DNA of 62,483 nucleotides from positions 1 through 62,483 of the forward strand of contig NZ_JAUNTN010000024.1 of the NCBI RefSeq assembly GCF_030538695.1, in the 5' to 3' direction. The DNA is from Paracoccus sp. (in: a-proteobacteria). Its GTDB lineage: Bacteria; Pseudomonadota; Alphaproteobacteria; Rhodobacterales; Rhodobacteraceae. This document shows positions 45,109-53,334 of this stretch, in pieces; positions within the stretch are counted from its first letter, which is position 1, and each line of letters starts with the position of its first letter. The notes under the pieces were generated by a model that was not told the origin of the DNA, made no database searches, and saw only the letters and a list, made by a program, of their open reading frames with translations. The position numbers and the translations under genes are program-made.

Positions 45109-45574
45109 GCCTACACGACGCGCGGTTCTGGCTGGCGGGGCAGCGGCGATGGCGCTGTGGCCCCTGTCCGCGCACGCGCAGATCATGACCCATGCGGTGC
45201 CGCAGCCGGACAGCACCGTGTCCGACGCCGAGGCCGATGCCTTTCTGAACGGCGCCACCCCGGTTGACGCGGGGCTGGAGCTGATCCTGCCCGCGCTGGG
45301 TGACAACCCTGCCGCCGTGCCGGTGCAGGTCCGGGTGACGGAACCGATCACCGAGGACAGTTGGTGCGAGGAGATCATTCTGTTGGCGGAACGCAATCCG
45401 ATCCCCGTCGCCAGCCATTTCCGCTTTACCAAAGCCAGCGGCGCGGCCGAAGTGGCGGTGCGGGTGCGACTGATCGAAAGCATGAAACTGCGGGCCTTGG
45501 CCCGGATGAATGACGGTCGTTTTTTGCAGGCCAGCGCGGAGATTACCGTCGCTGCCGGCGGCTGCGGGATGTAA
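45092..45574 (+). CDS. soxY: Sulfur-carrier protein SoxY
   Basis: A 160-residue periplasmic carrier that holds sulfur intermediates on a C-terminal cysteine. It has a Tat-type signal (TRRAVLAGGAAAMALWPLSAHA), a central beta-sandwich (VPVQVRVTEPITEDSWCEEIILL) and a C-terminal swinging arm ending AAGGCGM. Family members usually end GGCGG; Met at the last position is a variation. A second Cys is in DSWCEEI. It overlaps the preceding flavoprotein gene and is followed by soxZ after 3 b. Confidence 0.92.
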   Translation: MTFYAEPTRRAVLAGGAAAMALWPLSAHAQIMTHAVPQPDSTVSDAEADAFLNGATPVDAGLELILPALGDNPAAVPVQVRVTEPITEDSWCEEIILLAERNPIPVASHFRFTKASGAAEVAVRVRLIESMKLRALARMNDGRFLQASAEITVAAGGCGM

Positions 45575-45577
45575 GAC

Positions 45578-45907
45578 ATGGCACGACCTCCACGCATCTG
45601 GCTCAGCACCGAAACCCCGGCAAAGGGCGAAATCGTCCGCGTGCGCGCGCAGACCGTTCACACGATGGAAACCGGCTTTCGCTTTGACGCCGAGGGCCGT
45701 GTTCTGCCGCAGGACACGATGACGGCCTTTCGCACCACGCTGAACGACGACCTGTTGCTGGACTGGCAACCGGAACGCGCCATCGCGCAGAACCCCTATA
45801 TCGAGTTCACCTTTGCCGCCCGGCAAAGCGGCACCCTGCGCATGGTCTGGACCGACGACAGCGGCGACTTTGCCGAGGCCGAACGCGAGATCACGCTTCA
45901 GGGCTGA
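45578..45907 (+). CDS. soxZ: Sulfur-carrier partner SoxZ
   Basis: A 109-residue Ig-like partner of SoxY, with no signal peptide of its own because it is exported piggy-back. Typical SoxZ features are RIWLSTETPAKGEIVRVRAQ near the N-terminus, HTMETGFRFDAEG, and the C-terminal GTLRMVWTDDSGDFAEAER. Last gene of the sulfur operon. No soxA, soxX, soxB, soxC or soxD gene follows; the next 260 b contain no gene. Confidence 0.93.
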   Translation: MARPPRIWLSTETPAKGEIVRVRAQTVHTMETGFRFDAEGRVLPQDTMTAFRTTLNDDLLLDWQPERAIAQNPYIEFTFAARQSGTLRMVWTDDSGDFAEAEREITLQG

Positions 45908-46167
45908 TCCTGCACCACCGGCTAGAACGGACAAGCCCAGCATGTTCGGGGTTGTCCATCCCCCAAACACCGGTTCACGCGGCTGTTCCATGTCTGCCGC
46001 CATCTGCACTTGCCAATTCCCGCAGGGGCGGCCCCGGCCGGTTTTCAGCGTCCCATAGGGCAACATCGCAAGCTTTTGTCACAACAGCCTGCGCAGATTG
46101 ACGCAATCGCTGCGGGATCAGCAAGCGCCTGCTTGCCGTCTGGCCTCTGGCTGGCGTATGGAAGGCC

Positions 46168-46632
46168 ATGATAACGCAAAAGATGAAATACGCCCTGAAA
46201 GCAATGATCGAGCTGGCCCTCGAAAAGGCCGGCGACGGTAAGGCGTTGCGTATCGAGGAAATCGCCCGCCGTTCCGGCACGCCCAAGCGGTTTCTGGAAC
46301 ATATCCTGCTGGAGATCCGCAACGCAGGCTATGTGGCCTCGGTCCGGGGACGGGCGGGCGGCTATCTGCTGATCAAGGAACCCGATCAGGTGCCTCTGTC
46401 AGAGCTGATGCGTCTGATCGACGGCCCCATCGCGCCCCTGCCCTGCCTGTCGCGCAGCGCCTATCAACGCTGTGAAGATTGCGTGGACGAAGTGACCTGC
46501 CGCATCCGCAAGATCTTTGGCGAGGTGTTCTGGTCCTATCTGGTGCTGCTTGATTCGCTGACCCTGGCTGATCTGGTGAATGTCGATACCAGTGCCGAGG
46601 GCGCCGCCCTGCTGGAACAGATCAGCGGCTAA
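46168..46632 (+). CDS. Rrf2-family regulator with three cysteines
   Basis: A 154-residue Rrf2 regulator: N-terminal winged helix (MKYALKAMIELALEKAG; TPKRFLEHILLEIRNAGYV; wing RGRAGGYLL), then a cysteine cluster PCLSRSAYQRCEDCVDEVTC (Cys at about 92, 102, 105 and 111). This can bind an iron-sulfur cluster or sense sulfur redox state. CymR/CysR-type members control sulfur assimilation. It lies between the soxYZ cluster and the cys transporter and reads the same way, so it plausibly regulates either. That is inference from position. Confidence 0.87.
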   Translation: MITQKMKYALKAMIELALEKAGDGKALRIEEIARRSGTPKRFLEHILLEIRNAGYVASVRGRAGGYLLIKEPDQVPLSELMRLIDGPIAPLPCLSRSAYQRCEDCVDEVTCRIRKIFGEVFWSYLVLLDSLTLADLVNVDTSAEGAALLEQISG

Positions 46633-46678
46633 CGCCCCCCAATCTTACATTGTGTTGTTTCTGAACGTTTTTCACGCG

Positions 46679-46755
46679 CGAAAAAATATCCTACCAACAC
46701 GACAAACATTAGCGTGATTTTTTCGTTGCTTTTAACGACTAATCCTGTCGATATT
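46679..46755 (+). promoter_or_regulatory. cysP promoter region with inverted repeat
   Basis: CGAAAAAAT (46679-46687) and ATTTTTTCG (46717-46725) are perfect inverted repeats 29 b apart in an AT-rich tract. Next comes TTGCTT (46726-46731), 18 b, then GATATT (46750-46755), a plausible sigma-70-type promoter 28 b before the cysP start. The inverted repeat abuts the -35 and could be the operator of the adjacent Rrf2 protein. Confidence 0.5.
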
Positions 46756-46782
46756 AACGCAATAAAGACAGGAGAGATCACC

Positions 46783-47781
46783 ATGACCGCAACCACCCGC
46801 CCCCTCTGGCGCAGCCTGCTGGCTGGTGCCGCGCTGTCGCTGCTGACGCTGACCGGCGCACAGGCACAATCCCTGCTGAACGTCAGCTATGACCCCACGC
46901 GAGAGTTTTACCGTGACTATAACGCCCTGTTCGCCGCGCATTGGCAGGCGCTGGGGCATCCTGCACCGCAGATCGAGACCAGCCACGGCGGGTCCGGGGC
47001 GCAGGCCCGCGCGGTTGTGGACGGGCTGAACGCGCAGGTCGTCACGCTGGCGCTGGCCAGCGACATCGAGCGGATCGCCGCCACCGGCAAACTGCCCGAG
47101 GACTGGCAGTCGAAACTGCCGCATAATTCCTCGCCCTATACCTCGACCATGGTGTTTCTGGTCCGGCAGGGGAACCCAAAGAACATTCAGGACTGGGGCG
47201 ACCTGACCCGCGACGGGATCGAGGTCATCACTCCAAACCCGAAAACCAGCGGCGCGGCGCGGTGGAATTACCTTGCCGCATGGGCTTGGGCGGAAAAGAA
47301 CGACCGCGACCCGGCCGAGTTCGTCGGTCAGATTTACAAGAACGTGCCGGTGCTGGACAGCGGCGCACGCGGTTCGACAACCACATTCGCGCAGCGCGGT
47401 ATTGGTGATGTGCTGCTGGCTTGGGAAAACGAAGCCTATCTGGCGCTGAAGGAGTTGGGCGAGGATAATTTCGACATCGTGGTGCCATCGGTCTCGGTTC
47501 TGGCCGAGCCGCCCGTGGCGCTGGTTGAGGGCAACCTGACGGATGCGACACGCCCGCTGGCCGAGGAATATCTGAATTACCTCTATTCCCCCGAGGCACA
47601 GGCGCTGGCCTATAAGCATTTCTACCGCGCATGGGACCAATCCGCCGCCGACCCGGCCGATGTCGCCCGCTTCCCTGCACTGGAACTGGTGGACATCGCC
47701 CATTTCGGCGGCTGGGCCAAGGTGCAGCCCGAGCATTTCGGTGAGGGCGGCATTTTCGATCAGATCTATACGGCGAAATAA
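46783..47781 (+). CDS. cysP: Sulfate/thiosulfate ABC transporter substrate-binding protein
   Basis: A 332-residue periplasmic binding protein of the CysP/Sbp family with a signal peptide ending GAQAQ. Diagnostic motifs are NVSYDPTREFYRDYNALF (about 30-47), SHGGSGAQARAV, PNPKTSGAARWNYLAAWAWA and RGSTTTFAQRGIGDVLLAWENEA. It delivers sulfate, thiosulfate or both to CysTW. The ATG has AGGAGAG upstream. First gene of cysP-cysT-cysW-cysA. Confidence 0.95.
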   Translation: MTATTRPLWRSLLAGAALSLLTLTGAQAQSLLNVSYDPTREFYRDYNALFAAHWQALGHPAPQIETSHGGSGAQARAVVDGLNAQVVTLALASDIERIAATGKLPEDWQSKLPHNSSPYTSTMVFLVRQGNPKNIQDWGDLTRDGIEVITPNPKTSGAARWNYLAAWAWAEKNDRDPAEFVGQIYKNVPVLDSGARGSTTTFAQRGIGDVLLAWENEAYLALKELGEDNFDIVVPSVSVLAEPPVALVEGNLTDATRPLAEEYLNYLYSPEAQALAYKHFYRAWDQSAADPADVARFPALELVDIAHFGGWAKVQPEHFGEGGIFDQIYTAK

Positions 47782-47782
47782 G

Positions 47783-48619
47783 ATGGCGCGGGCAATCATT
47801 CACCGCTCGCCCATGCCGGGGCTGGGGATCAGCGCCGGGATCACGCTGACCATGTTGTCGCTGATCGTGCTGGTTCCGATTGCCGCCCTGCTGCTGCAGG
47901 GTGCGCAATTCGGACTTGGCAATATCTGGGACACGATCAACCGTCCCCGCGTTTGGACCGCGCTGTTTCTGTCGTTCCGGCTGTCGCTGCTGGCGGCGCT
48001 GTTCAATCTGGTGTTCGGAGTGCTGCTGGCATGGGTTCTGGTGCGCTATCGCTTTCCGGGACGCCGCCTGATCGACGCCGCCGTTGACCTGCCCTTTGCC
48101 TTGCCCACCGCCGTTGCGGGCATCGCGCTGACCGCGCTTTATGCGCCGAACGGGGTGCTTGGGTCGCTGGCCGGCGGGATCGGCTGGAAGATCGCCTATA
48201 CCCAATGGGGCATCTTTCTGGCGCTGGTGTTTGTCGGCCTGCCCTTTGTCACCCGCACAGTCCAGCCGGTGATCGAGGAGATCGACCGCGAGGTCGAGGA
48301 AGCCTCGGCCACCCTTGGCGCCAGCCGGTTCCACACCCTGCGCCGGGTTGTGCTGCCGATGCTTATGCCCGCTGCGCTGACCGGCTTTGCGCTGTCTCTG
48401 GCGCGGGCGGTCGGGGAATATGGCAGTGTGATCTTTATCGCCGGGAACATCCCGATGAAGACCGAGATCGCCCCTCTGCTGATCGTGATTCAGCTTGAGG
48501 AGTTCAACTATGACGCCGCCGCAGCCATCGGCATTGCGATGCTGATCATCAGCTTTTCGATGCTGCTGCTGATTAACCTGATCCAGATTTTCAGCCGCCG
48601 GAGGATCGGTCATGTCTGA
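47783..48619 (+). CDS. cysT: Sulfate ABC transporter permease CysT
   Basis: A 278-residue permease with about six helices. It has the [17 protein letters not shown] coupling (EAA) loop and family stretches [20 protein letters not shown] and [21 protein letters not shown]. The start at 47783 follows cysP by 1 b, and the frame upstream of it is not permease-like. It overlaps cysW by 8 b. Confidence 0.94.
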   Translation: MARAIIHRSPMPGLGISAGITLTMLSLIVLVPIAALLLQGAQFGLGNIWDTINRPRVWTALFLSFRLSLLAALFNLVFGVLLAWVLVRYRFPGRRLIDAAVDLPFALPTAVAGIALTALYAPNGVLGSLAGGIGWKIAYTQWGIFLALVFVGLPFVTRTVQPVIEEIDREVEEASATLGASRFHTLRRVVLPMLMPAALTGFALSLARAVGEYGSVIFIAGNIPMKTEIAPLLIVIQLEEFNYDAAAAIGIAMLIISFSMLLLINLIQIFSRRRIGHV

Positions 48620-49475
48620 CACCACCACCGCCCGCTATCGCAGCGTGACCACCGAAACCCCGGCCACCCGGCTTGTGCTGATTACGCTGGCCGTCGGCGG
48701 GCTGGCGCTGCTGGTGCTGGCGCCCCTGGCCGTCGTCTTTGCCGAGGCTTTGGCACGCGGTTGGGCCGCCGCCATCAGCAGCCTTGGCAGCCCCGATGCG
48801 CAATCCGCGGTCAGGCTGACGCTGATCATCGCCGCCATTACCGTGCCGCTGAATGCCATTTTCGGGGTCGCAGCCGCATGGTTCATCACCAAGTTCCAGT
48901 TCCGCGGCAAAGCGTTCCTGATTACGCTGATCGACCTGCCGTTCTCGGTCTCGCCGGTGGTGGCGGGCCTGTGCATCGTGCTGACCTTTGGTGCCAATTC
49001 CATGGTTGGCGGCTGGCTGGTCGCACATGGCTACCCGATCGTCTTTGCCCTGCCCGGCATCGTGATTGCGACCATGTTCGTTACCTTTCCCTTTGTCGCG
49101 CGGGAATTGATCCCGGTGATGATCGAACAGGGCCGCGCCGAAGAGGAAGCCGCCCTGACCCTTGGCGCTTCTGGCTGGCACACGTTCCGCACCGTGACCC
49201 TGCCCAATATCCGCTGGGCGCTGCTTTACGGCGTGCTGTTGTGCAACGCCCGCGCCATGGGCGAGTTCGGCGCGGTGGCGGTCGTTTCCGGCAAGATCCG
49301 GGGCCAGACCGCGACCATGCCGATCACGATTGAGATGCTCTATAACGAATACCTCTCGGTCGCCGCCTTTTCGATGGCCGCGCTGCTGACCGCGCTGGCG
49401 CTGCTGACGCTGCTGCTGAAAACCCTGCTGGAACTGCGCCACGCCGACCAGCTTGCCGCCACCCACCGCCATTAA
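48612..49475 (+). CDS. cysW: Sulfate ABC transporter permease CysW
   Basis: A 287-residue second permease. CysW features are [33 protein letters not shown], the coupling loop [20 protein letters not shown] and [20 protein letters not shown]. It pairs with CysT to form the membrane channel. 10 b separate it from cysA. Confidence 0.94.
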   Translation: MSDTTTARYRSVTTETPATRLVLITLAVGGLALLVLAPLAVVFAEALARGWAAAISSLGSPDAQSAVRLTLIIAAITVPLNAIFGVAAAWFITKFQFRGKAFLITLIDLPFSVSPVVAGLCIVLTFGANSMVGGWLVAHGYPIVFALPGIVIATMFVTFPFVARELIPVMIEQGRAEEEAALTLGASGWHTFRTVTLPNIRWALLYGVLLCNARAMGEFGAVAVVSGKIRGQTATMPITIEMLYNEYLSVAAFSMAALLTALALLTLLLKTLLELRHADQLAATHRH

Positions 49476-49485
49476 GGACATCGCC

Positions 49486-50205
49486 ATGAATATCGACATC
49501 GACCAGATCAGCAAAGCCTTTGGCGCGACCGCCGCGCTGCATCCGACCTCGCTGCGGATACCCTCGGGAACGCTGGTGGCGCTGCTGGGGCCGTCCGGTT
49601 CGGGCAAAACCACGCTGCTGCGCATCCTTGGCGGGCTGGAATATCCGACGGGCGGGCGCGTGCGTTTCGACGGGCAGGACGCAACCAACCTGTCGGTTCA
49701 GGAACGCCGTGCGGGGTTCGTGTTCCAGTCCTATGCGCTGTTCCGGCATATGACCGTGTTCGACAATATCGCCTATGGCCTGAACGCGCGCCCGCGCCGG
49801 GACCGCCCGGCCAAAGCCGACATTGCCCGCCGGGTGAACGATCTGCTGAACCTGATCCGCCTGCCCGACATCGGCGCACGCTATCCCAATCAGCTTTCCG
49901 GCGGTCAGCGTCAACGGGTTGCGCTGGCCCGTGCGCTGGCGATTGAACCCCGGATGCTGCTGCTGGACGAGCCGTTCGGCGCGCTGGACGCCAAGGTGCG
50001 CAAAGAGCTGCGCCAGGGCCTGCGCGACATTCACGACCAGACCGGGCTGACCTCGATCTTTGTCACCCACGATCAGGACGAGGCGATGGAGCTGGCCGAT
50101 CTGGTCGTGGTCATGTCCATGGGCCGGATCGAGCAGGTTGGCACCCCGCAAGAGATCCGCGCCAACCCGGCCACCGCCTTTGTCCGCGATTTCATTGCCG
50201 CCTGA
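49486..50205 (+). CDS. cysA: Sulfate ABC transporter ATPase, short form
   Basis: A 239-residue ABC ATPase: Walker [10 protein letters not shown] (about 35-43), signature LSGGQRQRV, Walker [13 protein letters not shown] and switch His in [11 protein letters not shown]. The family is usually 330-360 residues with a C-terminal TOBE regulatory domain. Here the protein ends just after the nucleotide-binding domain, [13 protein letters not shown], so regulation by that domain is absent. No remnant of TOBE coding is evident before the next gene. Confidence 0.92.
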   Translation: MNIDIDQISKAFGATAALHPTSLRIPSGTLVALLGPSGSGKTTLLRILGGLEYPTGGRVRFDGQDATNLSVQERRAGFVFQSYALFRHMTVFDNIAYGLNARPRRDRPAKADIARRVNDLLNLIRLPDIGARYPNQLSGGQRQRVALARALAIEPRMLLLDEPFGALDAKVRKELRQGLRDIHDQTGLTSIFVTHDQDEAMELADLVVVMSMGRIEQVGTPQEIRANPATAFVRDFIAA

Positions 50206-50238
50206 GACGCCCGGCGGGGCCGCGTTTTACGGCCCCTG

Positions 50239-50655
50239 CTATTCCCCCAGATATTCCGCGTCAGTTACGGGTTCCAGCCATGTCACCACGCTGCCGTCCC
50301 TGGCTTCGTTCAGCGCGATATGGGTCATGGCACAGCAATCCGTGGCACCATGCCAATGCGGAATATCCGCCGGGCACCAGATCACATCGCCCGCCTGAAA
50401 CTCGTGCCGCACCCCGTCACGGGTCTGCGTCCAGCCGACCCCGGCGGTGACGATCATCGTCTGCCCCTTTGGGTGGGTGTGCCAATGCGTCCGAGCGCCC
50501 GGCAGAAACGTCACCGATGCCGCGCCAAAGCTGCGATCTTCGGTAATCCCGAACAGCGGTTGAACCGACACGGTGCTGGTGAACCACTCCGCCAGGCCAG
50601 CCATGGCGGGTTGCGTTCCGGCTTTGGTGATTTCGGTCAGGTCAGCCTGTGTCAT
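50239..50655 (-). CDS. Cupin-domain protein
   Basis: A 138-residue single cupin. Metal-binding motif 1 is THWHTHPKGQTMIV (about 57-70) and motif 2 is VIWCPADIPHWHGA (about 91-104). It resembles small cupins of the carboxymuconolactone/mandelonitrile-lyase-like group. The reaction is unknown. Divergent from a LysR regulator, which suggests that regulator controls it. Confidence 0.85.
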   Translation of the reverse strand: MTQADLTEITKAGTQPAMAGLAEWFTSTVSVQPLFGITEDRSFGAASVTFLPGARTHWHTHPKGQTMIVTAGVGWTQTRDGVRHEFQAGDVIWCPADIPHWHGATDCCAMTHIALNEARDGSVVTWLEPVTDAEYLGE

Positions 50656-50723
50656 TCTGATGCCCTTTCATCCATTGCAACTGATATAGGGATCACCCCG
50701 CGCCGAATTACCCGCATCATACC

Positions 50724-50736
50724 GATAGCGCCTATC
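50724..50736. promoter_or_regulatory. Possible LysR operator
   Basis: The palindrome GATAG-CGC-CTATC lies between the divergent cupin and LysR genes, which fits a T-N11-A-like LysR box. A related CCGATATG follows at 50742. Confidence 0.45.
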
Positions 50737-50810
50737 ACCAGCCGATATGAAACCGCTTTCATTGCATCATTCAGGTGTTAAATTATCCCCATCCACGGAC
50801 GGAGGGCGGG

Positions 50811-51704
50811 ATGAAACGCGATGAGCTTGGCGATCTGGCCGCCTTTCTGGCCGTGGCCGAGGAACGCAGCTTTACCCGCGCGGCGGCGCGGCTTGGCACC
50901 TCGCAATCGGCGCTGTCGGCCACCGTGCGGCGGCTGGAGGAGCGGCTGGACGTGCGCCTGCTGACCCGCACCACCCGCAGCGTCACCCCAACCGAGGCCG
51001 GAGCGGCGCTGATCGAACGGCTGCGCCCGGCTTTTGACGACATCCGCAGCGGGCTGGCCAGTCTGGACGCGATGCGCAACCGTCCGGCGGGAACCATCCG
51101 GCTGACCAGCGGCAAGCCCGCGGCCGAAGCTCTGGTGCTGCCGGTGGCGCGGCGGCTGATGGCCGAACACCCTGATCTGAATATCGAAATAACCATCGAA
51201 AGCCGTCTGGTCGATATTGCCAAGGATGGCTATGATGCCGGCATCCGCCTTGGCGAACAGCTTGACCGCGACATGATCGCGGTGCGCATCGGTCCGGATG
51301 TGGAAATAGTCGTGGCCGGATCACCGGAATATCTGGCCGCCAATCCCGCGCCGCTGACCCCGCATGATCTGGCGGGACATAATTGCCTGAACCTGCGGAT
51401 GCCGACCCATGGCGGCCTTTATGTGTGGGAGTTCGAGCGCGACCACCGTCCGCTGAATGTCCGCGTTACCGGCCAGTTTACCAGCAACGAACCTGACCTG
51501 CTGATCGCCGCCGCCTTGCAAGGGGTCGGGCTAATCTGCCTGCCGGGGGATGAGCTGGCGCCGCTGCTGGAACAGGGGCGGCTGGTGCGGGTGCTGGCGG
51601 ATTGGTGTCCGCCCTTTCCCGGCTATCACCTGTATTATCCCAGCCGCAGGCAGATGACACCGGGGTTTCGCCTGCTGGTGGACGCGCTGCGCTGGCACGG
51701 CTAA
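50811..51704 (+). CDS. LysR-family transcriptional regulator
   Basis: A 297-residue LysR protein. The N-terminal helix-turn-helix is LAAFLAVAEERSFTRAAARLGTSQSALSATVRRLEE in form, followed by RLLTRTTRSVTPTEAG. The effector domain (about 90-290) has the usual alpha/beta pattern. The start at 50811 follows GGAGGGCGGG. Most likely regulates the divergent cupin gene. Confidence 0.93.
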   Translation: MKRDELGDLAAFLAVAEERSFTRAAARLGTSQSALSATVRRLEERLDVRLLTRTTRSVTPTEAGAALIERLRPAFDDIRSGLASLDAMRNRPAGTIRLTSGKPAAEALVLPVARRLMAEHPDLNIEITIESRLVDIAKDGYDAGIRLGEQLDRDMIAVRIGPDVEIVVAGSPEYLAANPAPLTPHDLAGHNCLNLRMPTHGGLYVWEFERDHRPLNVRVTGQFTSNEPDLLIAAALQGVGLICLPGDELAPLLEQGRLVRVLADWCPPFPGYHLYYPSRRQMTPGFRLLVDALRWHG

Positions 51705-51752
51705 AACAGAGTGATTCCCTCGGCTATCCCAGCCGGAACCAGAGGAGACCTC

Positions 51753-52031
51753 ATGCGCCTGACCGCTCAATTCCCGACGGATCGCGGCCCGCAACTGCTT
51801 GGCACCATGGCCAAACATTTCGGCCACAAGATCGAGGTCGAACAGACCGATACCGAAGCCCATATCCACTTCACCGCCGGGATCGGCAGCATCGCCCTGA
51901 CCGAAAACGGACTGGCGCTGACGGCTGATGCTGAAACGCTGGAGGGTGCCAAAACCGTGGCTGATGTGGTGGAACGTCACCTGTTGCGCTTTGCCCATCG
52001 TGAAGATCCGCAACCGCTGACCTGGACCTGA
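51753..52031 (+). CDS. DUF2218-domain protein
   Basis: A 92-residue protein of the DUF2218 family (LGTMAKHFGHKIEVEQTDTE, HIHFTAGIGSIALTENG, VVERHLLRFAHRE). These small proteins are sometimes found near siderophore genes; the role is unknown. GAGGAGA precedes the start. It converges on the Sel1-repeat gene with 7 b between them. Confidence 0.85.
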   Translation: MRLTAQFPTDRGPQLLGTMAKHFGHKIEVEQTDTEAHIHFTAGIGSIALTENGLALTADAETLEGAKTVADVVERHLLRFAHREDPQPLTWT

Positions 52032-52038
52032 GGCCCCT

Positions 52039-52593
52039 CTACAGCCAGTCCAGCCGCGCCCGGTCCAGCATCGCCAGATAGCCCGGTGGCGCGTCCTTGC
52101 GCGACCGGGCGATCCAGTCACGGGCCTCGGCCTGCTGACCATCCGCAGCCAGCGCGCAGGCATGGTTGAACATCGCCCAAGGGTCGCCGCCCTCGGCCCC
52201 GGCGCGGAAATAGGCGCGGGCCTCGGCTTCATCCTCTGCCAACATGCCCAGCATGTTCAGCGCCTGAAGCAGCCCCTTGCGGGCGGCCTGTGCGTAAAGA
52301 TCACGGGCGGCGGCGGGGTCGCGCAGGACGCCCTCGCCTCTCAGGTGCAATTCGGCAAGGTTGAACATCGCCCAAGGCTCGCCGGTCAGGATCGCCTTGC
52401 GGTAATAGCCCGCAGCCTGCGCCGGATCAGGGTCCATACCCCAGCCACGCTCGGCACAGCGGCCCAGCATGTTCAGCGCCGCCCCGTCACCCGACCGCGC
52501 CGCCATGCGCAGGCTCTCCAACGCCTGCGTATAGCGCCCCGCATCAAGGTCAACCTGCGCCAGCGTCAGCGCAGCCGTGGCAGCGCGGCTCAC
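52039..52593 (-). CDS. Sel1-like repeat protein
   Basis: A 184-residue helical-repeat protein with about four Sel1-type repeats (ALNMLGRCAERGWGMDPDPA, AMFNLAELHLRGEGVLRDPA, ALNMLGMLAEDEAE, AMFNHACALAADGQ). Probably a protein-interaction scaffold. A GTG start at 52593 overlaps the piuC stop (GTGA); another GTG lies four codons upstream. Gene order receptor-hydroxylase-Sel1 is recurrent in iron-uptake loci. Confidence 0.83.
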   Translation of the reverse strand: MSRAATAALTLAQVDLDAGRYTQALESLRMAARSGDGAALNMLGRCAERGWGMDPDPAQAAGYYRKAILTGEPWAMFNLAELHLRGEGVLRDPAAARDLYAQAARKGLLQALNMLGMLAEDEAEARAYFRAGAEGGDPWAMFNHACALAADGQQAEARDWIARSRKDAPPGYLAMLDRARLDWL

Positions 52594-53276
52594 AATTCGG
52601 CCCACATCCGCATCAGGTTGTGATAATGGCTGACCAGCCCCAGCACCGCCGGGTCGTCATCCCCCAGCGCCGCGCGGGTGCGCCGGATCGCCACATCCAG
52701 ATCGTAAAGCATCGCCCGGCGGCCGTCGTCACGCACCATCGACTGCGCCCAAAAGAACGAGGCCCAGCGGCTGCCGCGCGTCACCGGCTGCACCAGATGC
52801 AGGCTTGACGAGGGGTAAATCACCATATGCCCGGCAGGCAGTTTGACCGAATGGGGACCATAGGTGTCCTCGACGATCAGCTCGCCGCCTTCGTATTCGT
52901 CCGGTTCGGTCAGGAAAATCGTGGTCGAAACATCCGCACGCATCCGCATTCCGCCGGAACCCGGAATGGTACGGATGGAATTATCCGTATGCGCACCAAA
53001 CGTCATACCCACATCATAGCGGTTGAACATCGGCGGCAGCACCCGCAGCGGCAGGGCGGCGGTGGTATAGGTCTCATTCCGCGCCAGCGCCCGCAGCACG
53101 ATGTCGGACAATTCCCGCGCCAGATCGCTGTCGGGCGGGATTTGCAGGTTCAGCTTGGATTTCGCGGCCTGATCGCCGGCGGTTTCACGCCCGTCTTGCC
53201 ATGCGCCATCGGAAAGGCGCTGGCGGATATGGGACAGCTCGTCTTTGGTCAGGACATCGGGAACTTGGATCAGCAT
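52590..53276 (-). CDS. piuC: PKHD-type Fe(II)/2-oxoglutarate hydroxylase
   Basis: A 228-residue PiuC/YbiX dioxygenase. The iron facial triad is seen in FGAHTDNSIR (His and Asp about 97-99) and SSSLHLVQPVTRG (His about 158), with Arg for 2-oxoglutarate nearby. PiuC genes accompany catecholate receptors in many proteobacteria, as here. Its exact substrate is not established. It lies behind a terminator hairpin from the receptor gene. Confidence 0.9.
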   Translation of the reverse strand: MLIQVPDVLTKDELSHIRQRLSDGAWQDGRETAGDQAAKSKLNLQIPPDSDLARELSDIVLRALARNETYTTAALPLRVLPPMFNRYDVGMTFGAHTDNSIRTIPGSGGMRMRADVSTTIFLTEPDEYEGGELIVEDTYGPHSVKLPAGHMVIYPSSSLHLVQPVTRGSRWASFFWAQSMVRDDGRRAMLYDLDVAIRRTRAALGDDDPAVLGLVSHYHNLMRMWAEL

Positions 53277-53299
53277 GTGAGGGGGCTTTCAACAAAAAC

Positions 53300-53327
53300 A
53301 AGGGGGCGGATCGCCCGCCCCCTTTTC
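53300..53327. terminator. Terminator between the TonB receptor and piuC
   Basis: A 10-bp stem AAGGGGGCGG / CCGCCCCCTT with loop ATCGC, flanked by A- and T-runs. It follows the receptor stop by 8 b. Some read-through to piuC is possible. Confidence 0.75.
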
Positions 53328-53334
53328 AGGTCCA

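Noticed and set aside
46633..46782. A riboswitch (for example SAM-type) before cysP
   Set aside because: The 150 b are AT-rich without a conserved riboswitch core; promoter and inverted repeat explain it better.
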